Shown piece by piece: positions 46,906 through 55,786 of a stretch of DNA of 64,000 bases (position 1 is its first letter; every line of letters begins with the position of its first letter). A program made the translations under genes and the position numbers. Under the pieces are notes generated by a model. That model made no database searches. It saw only the letters and a program-made list of their open reading frames with translations, and was not told the DNA's origin. Source of the DNA: Yaniella halotolerans DSM 15476 (GTDB lineage Bacteria > Actinomycetota > Actinomycetes > Actinomycetales > Micrococcaceae); assembly GCF_000420805.1 (NCBI RefSeq), contig NZ_ATVQ01000003.1, positions 1 through 64,000 on the forward strand, in the 5' to 3' direction.

Positions 46906-48117
46906 ATGAGTGCCGGTAGCTTCGGTCCCTTCCTGGAGACAGAACTCACCGGACTCCTTGCGGACGGGGTGACAGATCCCCGATATCGCATCGCAAGTGC
47001 CACACTGCACGACGTCCAATTCCGTGCCGGGCACTACTATGGCATCGCCGAAGCCGTGGTCCACCATGAAGGGGGAGTAGGCCAAACATACTTCGGCATG
47101 ACCACCGCGCAAGTCCCACCCACAGCGCAGGGACAAACAACCAACCACCTGGGCTATCAGGTATTTATTTGGCAACATCCGCAGGATCCGATGCTTCCAG
47201 GACTCGGGCTGGCCGCAACCCCGGCGCAGGTCCAACAGTATTTCGCACAAGAGCGAGAACTCACTTCGCTGCAGACCGTCATCTACCGGCCAATGAACCG
47301 AGCGGTATTCAAAGCACACCTGGCCCCACGCCAGCCAGCAGGATTGGGCGAGACCATCTACTTGAAGGTCCTCCGCCCAAACACCGCAGCAGCGTTGTAT
47401 AACATCCACGTGAAGCTATCTGCAGCCGGTGTCCCCGTGGTCGCACCCATCGCAGAACCTGTCGCCGATGTCCTGGCGCTGGCCGGTGGACAAGGCATGC
47501 CGCTAGGTGAACTCGTACGCATCGAAGGCGTGCACAACCATTTCGATCCACGCCGACTCATCGGCATCCTCGACCGTTTTCCTCGCCAAGTCATGGACTA
47601 TCCGCATCGACCATCATGGGCTGACCGGCACCAAGAATTCATATACTCGGCGCGCCAAGCCATGCCCGCTGACGACGCTCGCGTCGCACATCTTGGCTAC
47701 CAGCTCGAGCACGCGCACGAGGGACTAGAACTTGGTCCACTCGTTCCAACCCACGGTGACCTCTACGAAGCCCACATTCTGGTACACCAGGGGACCGGCC
47801 GCATTCAGCAGCTCTTAGACGTCGATGGTGCGGGCCCAGGTTTCCGCGTGGACGACTACGCCTGTCTCATCGGTCATCTTGCCGTGCTCGGGTATAACGA
47901 GCAACAGCGGTGGGGTTGGCAAACCGCCATGCGATTCTTCAATCAGTTGGCGCCATATACCAATCCGTATGCGCTTGCTGTTCGGTCAGCTGCGATGGTT
48001 GTGAGCCTCATTCCAAGTCATCAACCCGATGCGCAGTCCCAATTACGCGGCAGAGCTTATCTGCAGATTGCCGAAACGCTGCTGGCCATGGCTCCGTCGT
48101 CTTTCCCCGGTGTTTGA
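46906..48117 (+). CDS. Phosphotransferase-like protein (APH fold) with altered catalytic Asn
   Basis: 403 residues. The C-terminal half resembles aminoglycoside/maltose-kinase-type phosphotransferases: Thr-His-Gly-Asp-Leu-Tyr-Glu-Ala-His at 282-290 and Leu-Leu-Asp-Val-Asp-Gly-Ala-Gly-Pro-Gly as the metal loop. In the HGDxxxxN motif the final Asn, a Mg ligand, is His290. The N-terminal 110 residues resemble the cap domain of actinobacterial maltokinase-like proteins. Substrate unknown; resistance activity is not implied. Expressed with the membrane-protein gene upstream. Confidence 0.75.
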   Translation: MSAGSFGPFLETELTGLLADGVTDPRYRIASATLHDVQFRAGHYYGIAEAVVHHEGGVGQTYFGMTTAQVPPTAQGQTTNHLGYQVFIWQHPQDPMLPGLGLAATPAQVQQYFAQERELTSLQTVIYRPMNRAVFKAHLAPRQPAGLGETIYLKVLRPNTAAALYNIHVKLSAAGVPVVAPIAEPVADVLALAGGQGMPLGELVRIEGVHNHFDPRRLIGILDRFPRQVMDYPHRPSWADRHQEFIYSARQAMPADDARVAHLGYQLEHAHEGLELGPLVPTHGDLYEAHILVHQGTGRIQQLLDVDGAGPGFRVDDYACLIGHLAVLGYNEQQRWGWQTAMRFFNQLAPYTNPYALAVRSAAMVVSLIPSHQPDAQSQLRGRAYLQIAETLLAMAPSSFPGV

Positions 48118-48161
48118 TCTCGGGTCTTGTATTCCGTAACAGTGATTGTCAGGCTTGGCAT

Positions 48162-48602
48162 ATGACCAAACAGTATTTTGTAGCAGGCTGAGGTGTTGCA
48201 GCACTTTTGCTCGCGGGGTGCTCAGGTTCAGAAGATCCAGAACTTGCGATCATGAACGATAGCCAGGAGCGTGAAATACCTGAGCGGGTAAAAGACGTGG
48301 GCGAGGACATGCAAATGCAGAATCATACCTTCGTTGGTGAAGGTGAAGACTTCAGCGTCTTTGCGGCACGCGATGGCCAAGACGCCTGGTGTATTTTGCT
48401 CTACAACGAACCGTCACCCAATAATCCAGATGATTGGTCAGTGTCATCGTCCTGCGGTACATCAGGGGATCTTGCCAACGGCAAAGGGTGGGTGCAAGGC
48501 GGCTCATCGCGTACCCACACAGCCCAATTGCTGCCAGATAACTATTCCGGAGAAATTGCTGAAGACCTCGAGCGGGTCAACGACAATCTGGCGGCCAAAT
48601 AA
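48162..48602 (+). pseudogene. Small secreted lipoprotein gene interrupted by a TGA in its signal peptide
   Basis: An ATG at 48162 opens Met-Thr-Lys-Gln-Tyr-Phe-Val-Ala-Gly, then a TGA (48189-48191) interrupts what continues in the same frame as Gly-Val-Ala-Ala-Leu-Leu-Leu-Ala-Gly-Cys-Ser-Gly. Together this is a perfect lipoprotein signal peptide with a lipobox Cys. The mature part is open for about 125 codons to 48602, acidic, with two cysteines. A TTG at 48207 could restart translation but would lack a usable signal. Either a recent nonsense mutation or a sequencing error. No known family. Confidence 0.6.
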
Positions 48603-48629
48603 CCCGGGCACCGCAACACGTGAATCGAC

Positions 48630-50480
48630 TTAGTCGTCGAAGAGGTGCTCCGCGGTGAACTCGTGCTCCTTCTCCAGTGGTTTCTCAACCTGAATACGTT
48701 CGGCTTGTTGTTTCGCCCGTTCAGATTCTTGTTGATCACCTTGACCACGCAATGCCGTGGAGAGGCCCAACAGAGCAGCACGCCGTAGCGGCGGTTGAAT
48801 GCCTTCTGCATCGGCGATCGTGGAAAACAGCGTTGTGGCCTCTAACCATTTGCTGTTTTCAATCAGGAATTTTCCGGCTAAGAGTTCGCAGCCGTGGCCC
48901 ATGGAAAGTTCGGCTTCGTCCTCAAACATATCCGCTGCGGTCAACGCGGTGGCAACAGCCTTATTTGTTTTGCCAAACAGCGCATAGGCACGGGCTTTCT
49001 GACGGGTCAGTTCGGCAGCAACATAACGGATCTCATCTTTACCAGCCAGCTTGATCGCCTGGTCGTAGAGGTCCAAGCCTTCGGGCTTCGATTGATCACA
49101 TAAGAGCTTCGCCAACTCACGCAGCCCCTGTGTTTCAACTGCTGGATCTTCTGACGTTTTTGCCATTTCTACGGCCTGCCGCATGAGCTGTTCAGCTTCA
49201 GAAAATACTGTCTCGTCTTCTGCCTCGGCAAGTTTCATGCCTGCCCCCAGGCTGGTGCGGGCGGCCTCGCGGACGGCATCGACTTTCAGGAAGGCTTCAA
49301 TGGAATCACGCCAGTGGGTGATGGCTTCCTTGAACCGCTCTTGGCGGCATACCGCATTTCCTAAATCAATGAGGGCATGGGCTAAAACTTGATGGTTGCC
49401 GGTGAGCTTTTCACGGGTGACCAACCCGGTGAGAACTTCTTCGGCTTCGGCGACTTCGCCTGCATCTAGCAGTTGATGTCCTAGTGCTGCGACCAAACCT
49501 GAGGTTTCTTCGACCTCGCCTTGTTCTGCCTGGTCGACAGCGACTTTCCAGGCAAGCACTGAGAGCTGATGCTGATCAGCACGGCGGGCCACAGACGCAA
49601 CCAGGGACGCTGCTGAGGCAGCACCCGGTCGGATCTGTAGTCGCGCGTAAAGCTCTAATGCGCGGATCCCAAAGTTGGCAGCCTCAGCCATCTCGTTGCG
49701 GTGGTGGGCAATCACCGCTTGCATCATCCACATCGCGGCGCGAACGGCCCGGTTACAACCCGATTCTAAGATTTGGGTGGAAAGTGTATCTGCTTCATCC
49801 ACTTGCTCGTTCATGAATTTCAGATGCGCCAAGAACATCTCGGTGTTGACCAGTGAACCGGCAGAGAGTCGTAATCCTGCTTCGTGGCGACGACGCTGCA
49901 TCGCAACAGCTTCTTCAATCAGTTCGAGGGCTTCCTCAGCACGCATTTGACTCATCTGGTGGACAGCTAACCCGATCAGGACATCAGCCAGGACGGAGTC
50001 TTCGGTGTCGAGTGCACGTTCTTGGTCAGCCACACCGCCGAGCACGGTCGAAGCGAAGGCGTCGGCTTCGGCAAATAAAATCGAACCCAGTTGGTCTTCC
50101 ATGTCTGCCTGGTGGGTTTGACCCAGGGCGCGTAAGAGCTCGGTCCGCTTGTCAATCGCGTGCTGCATGGCGGTTTCATCACCGAGTTTATGATGTACCG
50201 ATGCCAGTAAGCGGTAAAGCCCAAGTTTGACGTCGGGCTTTGTGCCAGAGCTCGCCAGACCGTGTTTGGCACAATCGAGTGCCCACTCCAGATCATCGGC
50301 ATACGCCGATTCATGCGCGAGATCCAACCAACCACGAGCCGTATGCGCGGTCTCCTGCTGAAAGTTTTGGGTTGCTGGTCCATTGCTTAGGAGCGAACGC
50401 AATTTTAGTTCGAGAATGGACGGGAGAGCAGAGTGGCTGTCAGATCCTTCAAATTCAGCCGACGACGTCGAGAATTCCAT
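48630..50480 (-). CDS. Large helical TPR-like protein of unknown function
   Basis: 616 residues, almost wholly alpha-helical and rich in Ala, Glu and Leu. It has many segments of the TPR kind, such as Ala-Leu-Glu-Leu-Ile-Glu-Glu-Ala, Asn-Phe-Gly-Ile-Arg-Ala-Leu-Glu-Leu-Tyr-Ala and Leu-Tyr-Asp-Gln-Ala-Ile-Lys-Leu-Ala. Cytoplasmic, no signal or membrane helix, no enzyme domain. Probably a scaffold for protein binding. The ATG at 50480 follows TAGACT by seven bases, so it is likely leaderless and is divergent from the NUDIX gene. Confidence 0.7.
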   Translation of the reverse strand: MEFSTSSAEFEGSDSHSALPSILELKLRSLLSNGPATQNFQQETAHTARGWLDLAHESAYADDLEWALDCAKHGLASSGTKPDVKLGLYRLLASVHHKLGDETAMQHAIDKRTELLRALGQTHQADMEDQLGSILFAEADAFASTVLGGVADQERALDTEDSVLADVLIGLAVHQMSQMRAEEALELIEEAVAMQRRRHEAGLRLSAGSLVNTEMFLAHLKFMNEQVDEADTLSTQILESGCNRAVRAAMWMMQAVIAHHRNEMAEAANFGIRALELYARLQIRPGAASAASLVASVARRADQHQLSVLAWKVAVDQAEQGEVEETSGLVAALGHQLLDAGEVAEAEEVLTGLVTREKLTGNHQVLAHALIDLGNAVCRQERFKEAITHWRDSIEAFLKVDAVREAARTSLGAGMKLAEAEDETVFSEAEQLMRQAVEMAKTSEDPAVETQGLRELAKLLCDQSKPEGLDLYDQAIKLAGKDEIRYVAAELTRQKARAYALFGKTNKAVATALTAADMFEDEAELSMGHGCELLAGKFLIENSKWLEATTLFSTIADAEGIQPPLRRAALLGLSTALRGQGDQQESERAKQQAERIQVEKPLEKEHEFTAEHLFDD

Positions 50481-50486
50481 GACTTA

Positions 50487-50528
50487 TAGTCTAGTGATCC
50501 CCGGCAGGTGGTGACGACCACTAGACTA
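50487..50528. promoter_or_regulatory. Divergent promoter pair on a 10-bp inverted repeat
   Basis: TAGTCTAGTG 50487-50496 and its exact reverse complement CACTAGACTA 50519-50528, separated by 22 bp (centres 32 bp apart, three helical turns). Each arm contains a TAGACT -10 box: the left for the TPR gene on the minus strand (7 nt to ATG), the right for the NUDIX gene (8 nt to ATG). The 22-bp spacer holds an inner GTGGT-GACG-ACCAC dyad. Confidence 0.6.
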
Positions 50529-50535
50529 GGAAAAT

Positions 50536-50991
50536 ATGGAATTTCAGTGGCGACCGGCGTCTTATGCGCTAATTACGAAACAAGATGAAGTTTTGCTGAG
50601 TCTATGGGAGAGCTCGATTGGCTCGTTTTGGACGTTACCCGGCGGGGGTATCGAGTTCGAGGAGCAACCCCAAGAAGCATGCATCCGTGAAGTATGGGAA
50701 GAAACCGGCTACAACGTCGCTTTAACAGGCTATTTGTCTACCTCCACACACGTGATCCCGACGGAAAAACGCGTGCCTGGACAACACCTTCCACTCCAAA
50801 TTTTGCGCATTTTATACACCGCCGATATCGTCTCCGGAACGCTTCGTCCAGAGGTTGGTGGCTCGTCTACAGACGCCGCGTGGATTCCAATAAGCCAGTT
50901 GCATAATCGTGCACAAACCAAGGGACACAGTGTGTCTGGATGGGTCGAAGAAGCCTTGAGTATGCCCGTCGCCTCGATTGATTTGACCTAG
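50536..50991 (+). CDS. NUDIX hydrolase
   Basis: Hydrolase of nucleoside diphosphate-linked compounds. 151 residues with a complete Nudix box in which Gly-Gly-Ile-Glu-Phe-Glu-Glu precedes Arg-Glu-Val-Trp-Glu-Glu-Thr-Gly (about residues 37-60). Substrate unknown. AGGAA lies 4 nt before the ATG, and TAGACT 8 nt before it. It is followed after 17 nt by a lipoprotein gene in the same direction. Confidence 0.88.
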   Translation: MEFQWRPASYALITKQDEVLLSLWESSIGSFWTLPGGGIEFEEQPQEACIREVWEETGYNVALTGYLSTSTHVIPTEKRVPGQHLPLQILRILYTADIVSGTLRPEVGGSSTDAAWIPISQLHNRAQTKGHSVSGWVEEALSMPVASIDLT

Positions 50992-51008
50992 GAAACGGTG
51001 ACCCCTCG

Positions 51009-51956
51009 GTGAAGTTCTCTGCAAAATTCTGTGGCATGCTCGCGGCTGCCAGCATCATGTTGGTCGGGTGCTCAGACACCCAGGAAGCTGATGTCGAACA
51101 ACTGACCATTGTCACCACCTCGTCGGTGCTTGATCAGGCCACCTCTTTGGCGGTATCAGAATACGTTGAGGACCGGGGTACCACGGTAGAAATCCAAGAC
51201 CATGCCGACTCGGCTGAAGTCTTTGCCGCATTGGAGACGCAGACAGCCGATGATCACGCTGTCATAGGAATCGTCACTGCACAACAGGAACCAGGCAGCG
51301 ATGACCAAGAGCTTCAACTTCCGAATGATCTGGAGCTCGTTTCTCAGGCGCCTGCAGACTTGGGCTTGGTGGCTGCGGCTTCAACGATCACCTCGGAGCA
51401 ATTTAGCCGGGACCTGCAGGAAAGCACCGAGGACGACGAGGGAGAAGAACTCTTAGCCGCCTGCCAGGACCTGACATGGATCCATGCCGAATCCCTTGCA
51501 GATGAAATCGAGCCCATGAACGCAGAACTTGCCCAGCAAGGGTGTGAGCCGGAATTTGAAATCACCTCGGGTGACGAGACCGAAGCCTATGACGAGCTCA
51601 CCGACAGGTTAAAAACCGAACCGGATGTGATCGCCATGCTTTATAGTCTCGACCCCGTTATCGACGATCAAGGACTGGCTACCCTCGATGTTGCAACAGA
51701 TACCTGGCCGCGTAGCGCCGTGGCCGCAGTCGCACCGGATAATGAGCAAGCGATATTACACCGGGACGTCATCGCGGTGCTGGAAGAACTTGATGGCGAA
51801 TCAGCCACCGAACTCTTGCGAGGTTTTCACAATTCGCGTCTCTCCGTTTCTGATTTGGACTACGAGGTTGACCAGGCCATTCGGCACTGGCTTGCCGGAC
51901 AGGATCTGATCGATAGCGACACAGTTACTGACAATTCGGCTGACACTGTGCAGTAG
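51009..51956 (+). CDS. Orphan glycine betaine/choline-type binding lipoprotein (OpuAC-like)
   Basis: 315 residues, GTG start. Signal peptide with lipobox Leu-Val-Gly-Cys (Cys21), then a periplasmic-binding fold like OpuAC/ProX proteins: an early Thr-Ile-Val-Thr-Thr-Ser segment, the paired-cysteine region (Ala-Cys-Gln-Asp and Gln-Gly-Cys-Glu-Pro) and a C-terminal Asn-Ser-Arg-Leu-Ser-Val. Unusually acidic. No permease or ATPase gene is adjacent, so it is an orphan receptor or serves a transporter encoded elsewhere. Confidence 0.72.
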   Translation: MKFSAKFCGMLAAASIMLVGCSDTQEADVEQLTIVTTSSVLDQATSLAVSEYVEDRGTTVEIQDHADSAEVFAALETQTADDHAVIGIVTAQQEPGSDDQELQLPNDLELVSQAPADLGLVAAASTITSEQFSRDLQESTEDDEGEELLAACQDLTWIHAESLADEIEPMNAELAQQGCEPEFEITSGDETEAYDELTDRLKTEPDVIAMLYSLDPVIDDQGLATLDVATDTWPRSAVAAVAPDNEQAILHRDVIAVLEELDGESATELLRGFHNSRLSVSDLDYEVDQAIRHWLAGQDLIDSDTVTDNSADTVQ

Positions 51957-51998
51957 TAATCTACAATCAACCTAAACTCGACAGTTTCAGGAGGACCC

Positions 51999-53234
51999 GT
52001 GACCCGCGCCTACCGCGACATTCGTCAATCATCCAAACTACTTAATGTCCGCTACGATGTGCGCGGTCCAATCCTGGAAGAAGCCCAACGTCTTGAAGCC
52101 GCAGGTCAGCGCATTATGCGCCTGAATATCGGTAATCCTGCCCCATTTGGTTTCGAAGCACCAGACGAGATCCTCAAAGATATGATCTCCAATCTGCCAG
52201 ATGCCCAGGGCTATTCCGACTCCAAGGGCATTACCTCTGCACGCCGCGCGGTTTCGCAATACTACGAAACCGAAGGCATCATGGACATCCGCAGCGATGA
52301 CATTTTCATCGGCAATGGGGTTTCTGAGATGATCTCCATGGTCCTCCAGGCACTGCTCGATGACGGTGATCAGGTGCTGATCCCGTCACCGGACTACCCG
52401 CTCTGGACCGGAGCGACCACGCTATCTGGTGGTAGTGCCGTGCACTACCGGTGCGTGGAGGAAGAAGGCTGGGCCCCGGATCTGGAGCACCTGGAAGCTC
52501 AGGTGACGGACCGGACCAAAGCCATCGTCATCATTAACCCCAACAACCCAACCGGGGCCGTGTACTCACGGGAAACTCTTGAAAAGATTTTCGAAGTGGC
52601 TCGGAAAAATGGTCTGGTGGTGTTATCGGATGAGATCTACGAAAAGATCCTCTATGAAGATGCCGAACACATCCATGCTGCTTCAATTGCTGATGACGTT
52701 TTAGTGTTGACGTTCTCCGGCCTGTCGAAAGCCTACCGGGTTGCTGGTTACCGTGCCGGTTGGGTTGCTGTCTCGGGTGCGAAACACCGTGCTGCTGATT
52801 TTCTGGAGGGGCTCACGCTGTTGGCCAATATGCGGATGTGCGCGAATGTGCCGGCACAACACGTGATCCAGACGGCGCTGGGTGGCTATCAGTCCATTGA
52901 TGATTTGATCTTGCCGGGCGGACGCCTGCTGGAACAGCGCAACGTGGCCACCTCGCTCTTGCGAGAGATTCCCGGTGTATCAGTACAGGAAGCTAAGGGG
53001 GCGCTGTATTTGTTCCCGAAATTGGATCCTGAGATGTATCCGATTGCCGACGACGAAGCGTTCGTCATTGAGCTGTTGCGACAACAGCAAATCCTGGTCT
53101 CCCACGGTCGAGCGTTCAACTACCATGGAACCGATCACTTCCGGATGGTGACCTTGCCGTCGGTTCGCGAACTGACGATTGGCATCGAGCGCATCGCAGA
53201 ATTCCTGGCCGACTACCGGTACCGGCACGCCTAA
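51999..53234 (+). CDS. PLP-dependent aminotransferase (alanine transaminase AlaT/AlaA-like)
   Basis: Class I fold type aminotransferase, 411 residues, GTG start with CAGGAGG upstream. The PLP lysine lies in Leu-Ser-Lys-Ala-Tyr-Arg, and Asn-Pro-Asn-Asn-Pro-Thr-Gly-Ala is the cofactor-site signature. The N-terminal Ser-Lys-Leu-Leu-Asn-Val-Arg-Tyr-Asp-Val-Arg-Gly-Pro is characteristic of the AlaA/AlaT group that interconverts pyruvate and alanine with glutamate. Convergent with xseB, 13 nt away. Confidence 0.9.
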   Translation: MTRAYRDIRQSSKLLNVRYDVRGPILEEAQRLEAAGQRIMRLNIGNPAPFGFEAPDEILKDMISNLPDAQGYSDSKGITSARRAVSQYYETEGIMDIRSDDIFIGNGVSEMISMVLQALLDDGDQVLIPSPDYPLWTGATTLSGGSAVHYRCVEEEGWAPDLEHLEAQVTDRTKAIVIINPNNPTGAVYSRETLEKIFEVARKNGLVVLSDEIYEKILYEDAEHIHAASIADDVLVLTFSGLSKAYRVAGYRAGWVAVSGAKHRAADFLEGLTLLANMRMCANVPAQHVIQTALGGYQSIDDLILPGGRLLEQRNVATSLLREIPGVSVQEAKGALYLFPKLDPEMYPIADDEAFVIELLRQQQILVSHGRAFNYHGTDHFRMVTLPSVRELTIGIERIAEFLADYRYRHA

Positions 53235-53247
53235 ACGGCACGTGAAG

Positions 53248-53523
53248 TTAGGCATCTGGTTGCTCTGGCTGTTGGGTCTGAGCACGGACTTCTTCGAGAC
53301 GTGCCCGTGCGCCGTCCAGCCAGGACTCGCAGCGCCGGGCAAGGGCTTCGCCGCGTTCCCATAGGGCCAACGATTCTTCGAGCCCGGCACCGCCTGCTTC
53401 AAGCCGTTCTACGGTTTGGATCAGTTCTGTGCGTGCTTGTTCATAGCTCATCGAGTGCACGTCAGAAACATCGGCGGATGAGAAGCCTTCGACGGCGGGT
53501 TGTTCGGCGGGGTTTTCAGTCAC
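53248..53523 (-). CDS. xseB: Exodeoxyribonuclease VII small subunit
   Basis: Small helical subunit of exonuclease VII, which degrades single-stranded DNA. 91 residues; the conserved core Leu-x-x-x-Val-Glu-Arg-Leu-Glu-x-Gly-x-x-x-Leu-Glu-Glu-Ser-Leu is present. It overlaps the large-subunit gene by 8 nt. The N-terminal 30 residues are low-complexity. Confidence 0.92.
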   Translation of the reverse strand: MTENPAEQPAVEGFSSADVSDVHSMSYEQARTELIQTVERLEAGGAGLEESLALWERGEALARRCESWLDGARARLEEVRAQTQQPEQPDA

Positions 53524-54796
53524 GGTGTTGCTCCTGTGTCGTTTCGGTCACCGATGTGGTGGTTGCGCTCAGGCGTCCTGCTGACACCAAAATATCAAGT
53601 TCATCGCCCACCGACACTGCGGCTGCATCGCGGAGGACGGTGTTGTCGTGCTGCACGACGGCGTAGCCACGGTCCAGAGTTTTTTGTGGGGACAGCGCAC
53701 GGACCCGAGCCTTGAGTTGGCCGATCTGATCGGTGCTGCGGTCCAATTGGTGAGCAAACGTTGCCCGGGTGCGCGCCAGGATTTGCTGAATTTCTTCGGC
53801 GCGAGTCGTGATCATCGTGGCCGGTTGGGCCATGACTGGTCGTGAGCGAAGTTGGGCAATCTGTTGTTCTTGCACATCGACGAGCCGCTGGACGGCCTGG
53901 GCCATGCGAACCCGGACATCGGCGATACCGGCGAGTTCTACAGCGGCATCGGGCACGATAGTTTTTGCTGCATCAGTGGGGGTGGATGCCCGGAAGTCTG
54001 CCACATCATCCAACACGGGTCGATCTTGTTCGTGGCCAATGGCAGAGACCACCGGCGTCGTCATATCGGCCACTGCTCGGATGAGGAGCTCTTCGGAGAA
54101 GGGCAAAACGACTTCTTCCAGCGCGCCACCACCTCGTGCCACCACGATGACGTCAACGGTTGGATCCTGATCAAGCGCGCGCAGTGCAGCCGTTACCTCG
54201 GTACCCACCTGGGGGCCCTGCATGGCTGCGTGGATCACTTCGAATTGGGCTGAGGGCCACCGAAGCCACACATTGCGTTGGACGTCGTGCATCGCATCGG
54301 AATTTCGTCCGGTGATGAGGCCAATTTTTTGTGGCAGGACGGGTAATGGTTTCTTGAGTTCGGGGGCAAAGAGCCCTTCTTCGGCGAGGGCGCGACGGAG
54401 TCGTTCGACGCGGGCGAGTAGTTCACCGATTCCGACGGGGCGCATCTCATTGACCACCATGGTCAGTCGCCCGGTTTTGGTGTAGAAGTTGGGCTTGACC
54501 AGGGCCACGACGCGTGCACCTTCGGCGATGGCGGCATCAAAGTTTCGGGCAGTGCGTGACCAGGCTACGACGGGCAGTGACATTTCAACGTCAAGGTCGC
54601 GCATGGTCATCCAGGCGTGACCGCGGGAGAGTCGGTGCTCGATGAGCTGACCTTCGATCCAGGTGGGGGAGACGCGCTCAATGTAGTGTTTGAGGTTGTC
54701 TGATAGCCGGGATAGGGGCCACGGATTATCTGGTGTGGTGTCCGCGGCTTGTTGCGGTTGATCGGGTCCATTCCCGGTAGGAATGTGTTCAGTCAT
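53516..54796 (-). CDS. xseA: Exodeoxyribonuclease VII large subunit
   Basis: Catalytic subunit of exonuclease VII. 426 residues from ATG 54796 (AGGTGGA upstream; GTG 54805 also in frame). An N-terminal OB-fold (about 25-120), then the nuclease core with Ile-Gly-Leu-Ile-Thr-Gly, Ala-Arg-Gly-Gly-Gly and Ile-Gly-His-Glu-x-Asp, and a C-terminal coiled coil with a Gly-Tyr-Ala-Val ending. Transcribed with xseB. Confidence 0.94.
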   Translation of the reverse strand: MTEHIPTGNGPDQPQQAADTTPDNPWPLSRLSDNLKHYIERVSPTWIEGQLIEHRLSRGHAWMTMRDLDVEMSLPVVAWSRTARNFDAAIAEGARVVALVKPNFYTKTGRLTMVVNEMRPVGIGELLARVERLRRALAEEGLFAPELKKPLPVLPQKIGLITGRNSDAMHDVQRNVWLRWPSAQFEVIHAAMQGPQVGTEVTAALRALDQDPTVDVIVVARGGGALEEVVLPFSEELLIRAVADMTTPVVSAIGHEQDRPVLDDVADFRASTPTDAAKTIVPDAAVELAGIADVRVRMAQAVQRLVDVQEQQIAQLRSRPVMAQPATMITTRAEEIQQILARTRATFAHQLDRSTDQIGQLKARVRALSPQKTLDRGYAVVQHDNTVLRDAAAVSVGDELDILVSAGRLSATTTSVTETTQEQHRD

Positions 54797-54874
54797 CAAT
54801 TCCACCTAAACTAGTTCTTTAATACCCTGATGATTTCACAACTTGACCAATTTTGGAGAAAGTAGGATTCACGG

Positions 54875-55786
54875 ATGCGTAACTTTTTGGCTGTCGTGCT
54901 GGCCTTGGTTGCTGGAATCACTGCTTCGGTGGGATTGGTCGCGTGGAAGCTTGATGGCGTGATTAATGAACCGGAGCCGGTCCAAACAATGTTTGGTTCT
55001 GGTGAGTCGGCAGAGCCACTGAAATCTGCTGTTCCGGACGCGTTAGGAAACATGGCATCGGAGTCCATTGAGAACGGTGCTGTCGGAGATGCCGTGAGTG
55101 CGGCGGTGTCGAGTGCGGTTGGTGACCTGACGGCGCACGAGGACTTCGACGAGGCGTGGTCGGAAAGCTTGGAGCAGACGCGTGCTGGATGGTCGCAGAG
55201 CATTGATTCGTTGCGTGAACGGATGGAGAACGGTGAATCGATTGCCCAGAATTCGACGGACGCGCAACTGCAGCTGCAGCTGGATCCGGTAGCTGAGGTA
55301 GGCATTTCGATGATCGATGATGCGGTGGCCGGGATTCCGGGTGTCAGCGGTGGGCTTGGTCTTGAGCCGGAGCTGCGCATTGACGTGGCGATTCCACCGG
55401 TGACCATGTTGACTGCAGAGCAGACGGTTTTGACGGAAGAATTGATTACGCTGTGGCCGGTCGTGTTGGTGATTGCTGGCATTGTGTTGTTGATGGCTTT
55501 GCTGGTTGCTACTCATGGCAGTCGTTGGATTGTGTGGTTGATCTCCGGGCTGCTGACCGCCATTACCGGGGTCGCGCTGAAACTGGGGCTCGCATGGATG
55601 CAAAATCAAGTCCTCGAATCGGCGGAAAACACGCCTCAGCTGTCCTTGGCACGTTCGTTCTTGCGGGCGTTTCAGGAGTGGGCTGATCCGCAGCTGATTG
55701 TGCTGATGGCCATTGGCTTTGGCTGTGCACTGCTTGGCATTCTTGGTGGATTCATTTCTGCGAACCGTCAACGAGCACGGTATTAG
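54875..55786 (+). CDS. Membrane protein of unknown function
   Basis: 303 residues: an N-terminal hydrophobic segment (5-24), an extracellular helical region of about 150 residues rich in Ala, Ser, Glu and Gly, and three further hydrophobic helices (about 190-212, 218-240 and 275-295). No recognised domain. The extracytoplasmic part has repeated Ala-Val-Ser-Ala-Ala-like segments and Gln-rich stretches. The ATG has a GAAAGTAGG-type site upstream. Divergent from xseA. Confidence 0.7.
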   Translation: MRNFLAVVLALVAGITASVGLVAWKLDGVINEPEPVQTMFGSGESAEPLKSAVPDALGNMASESIENGAVGDAVSAAVSSAVGDLTAHEDFDEAWSESLEQTRAGWSQSIDSLRERMENGESIAQNSTDAQLQLQLDPVAEVGISMIDDAVAGIPGVSGGLGLEPELRIDVAIPPVTMLTAEQTVLTEELITLWPVVLVIAGIVLLMALLVATHGSRWIVWLISGLLTAITGVALKLGLAWMQNQVLESAENTPQLSLARSFLRAFQEWADPQLIVLMAIGFGCALLGILGGFISANRQRARY

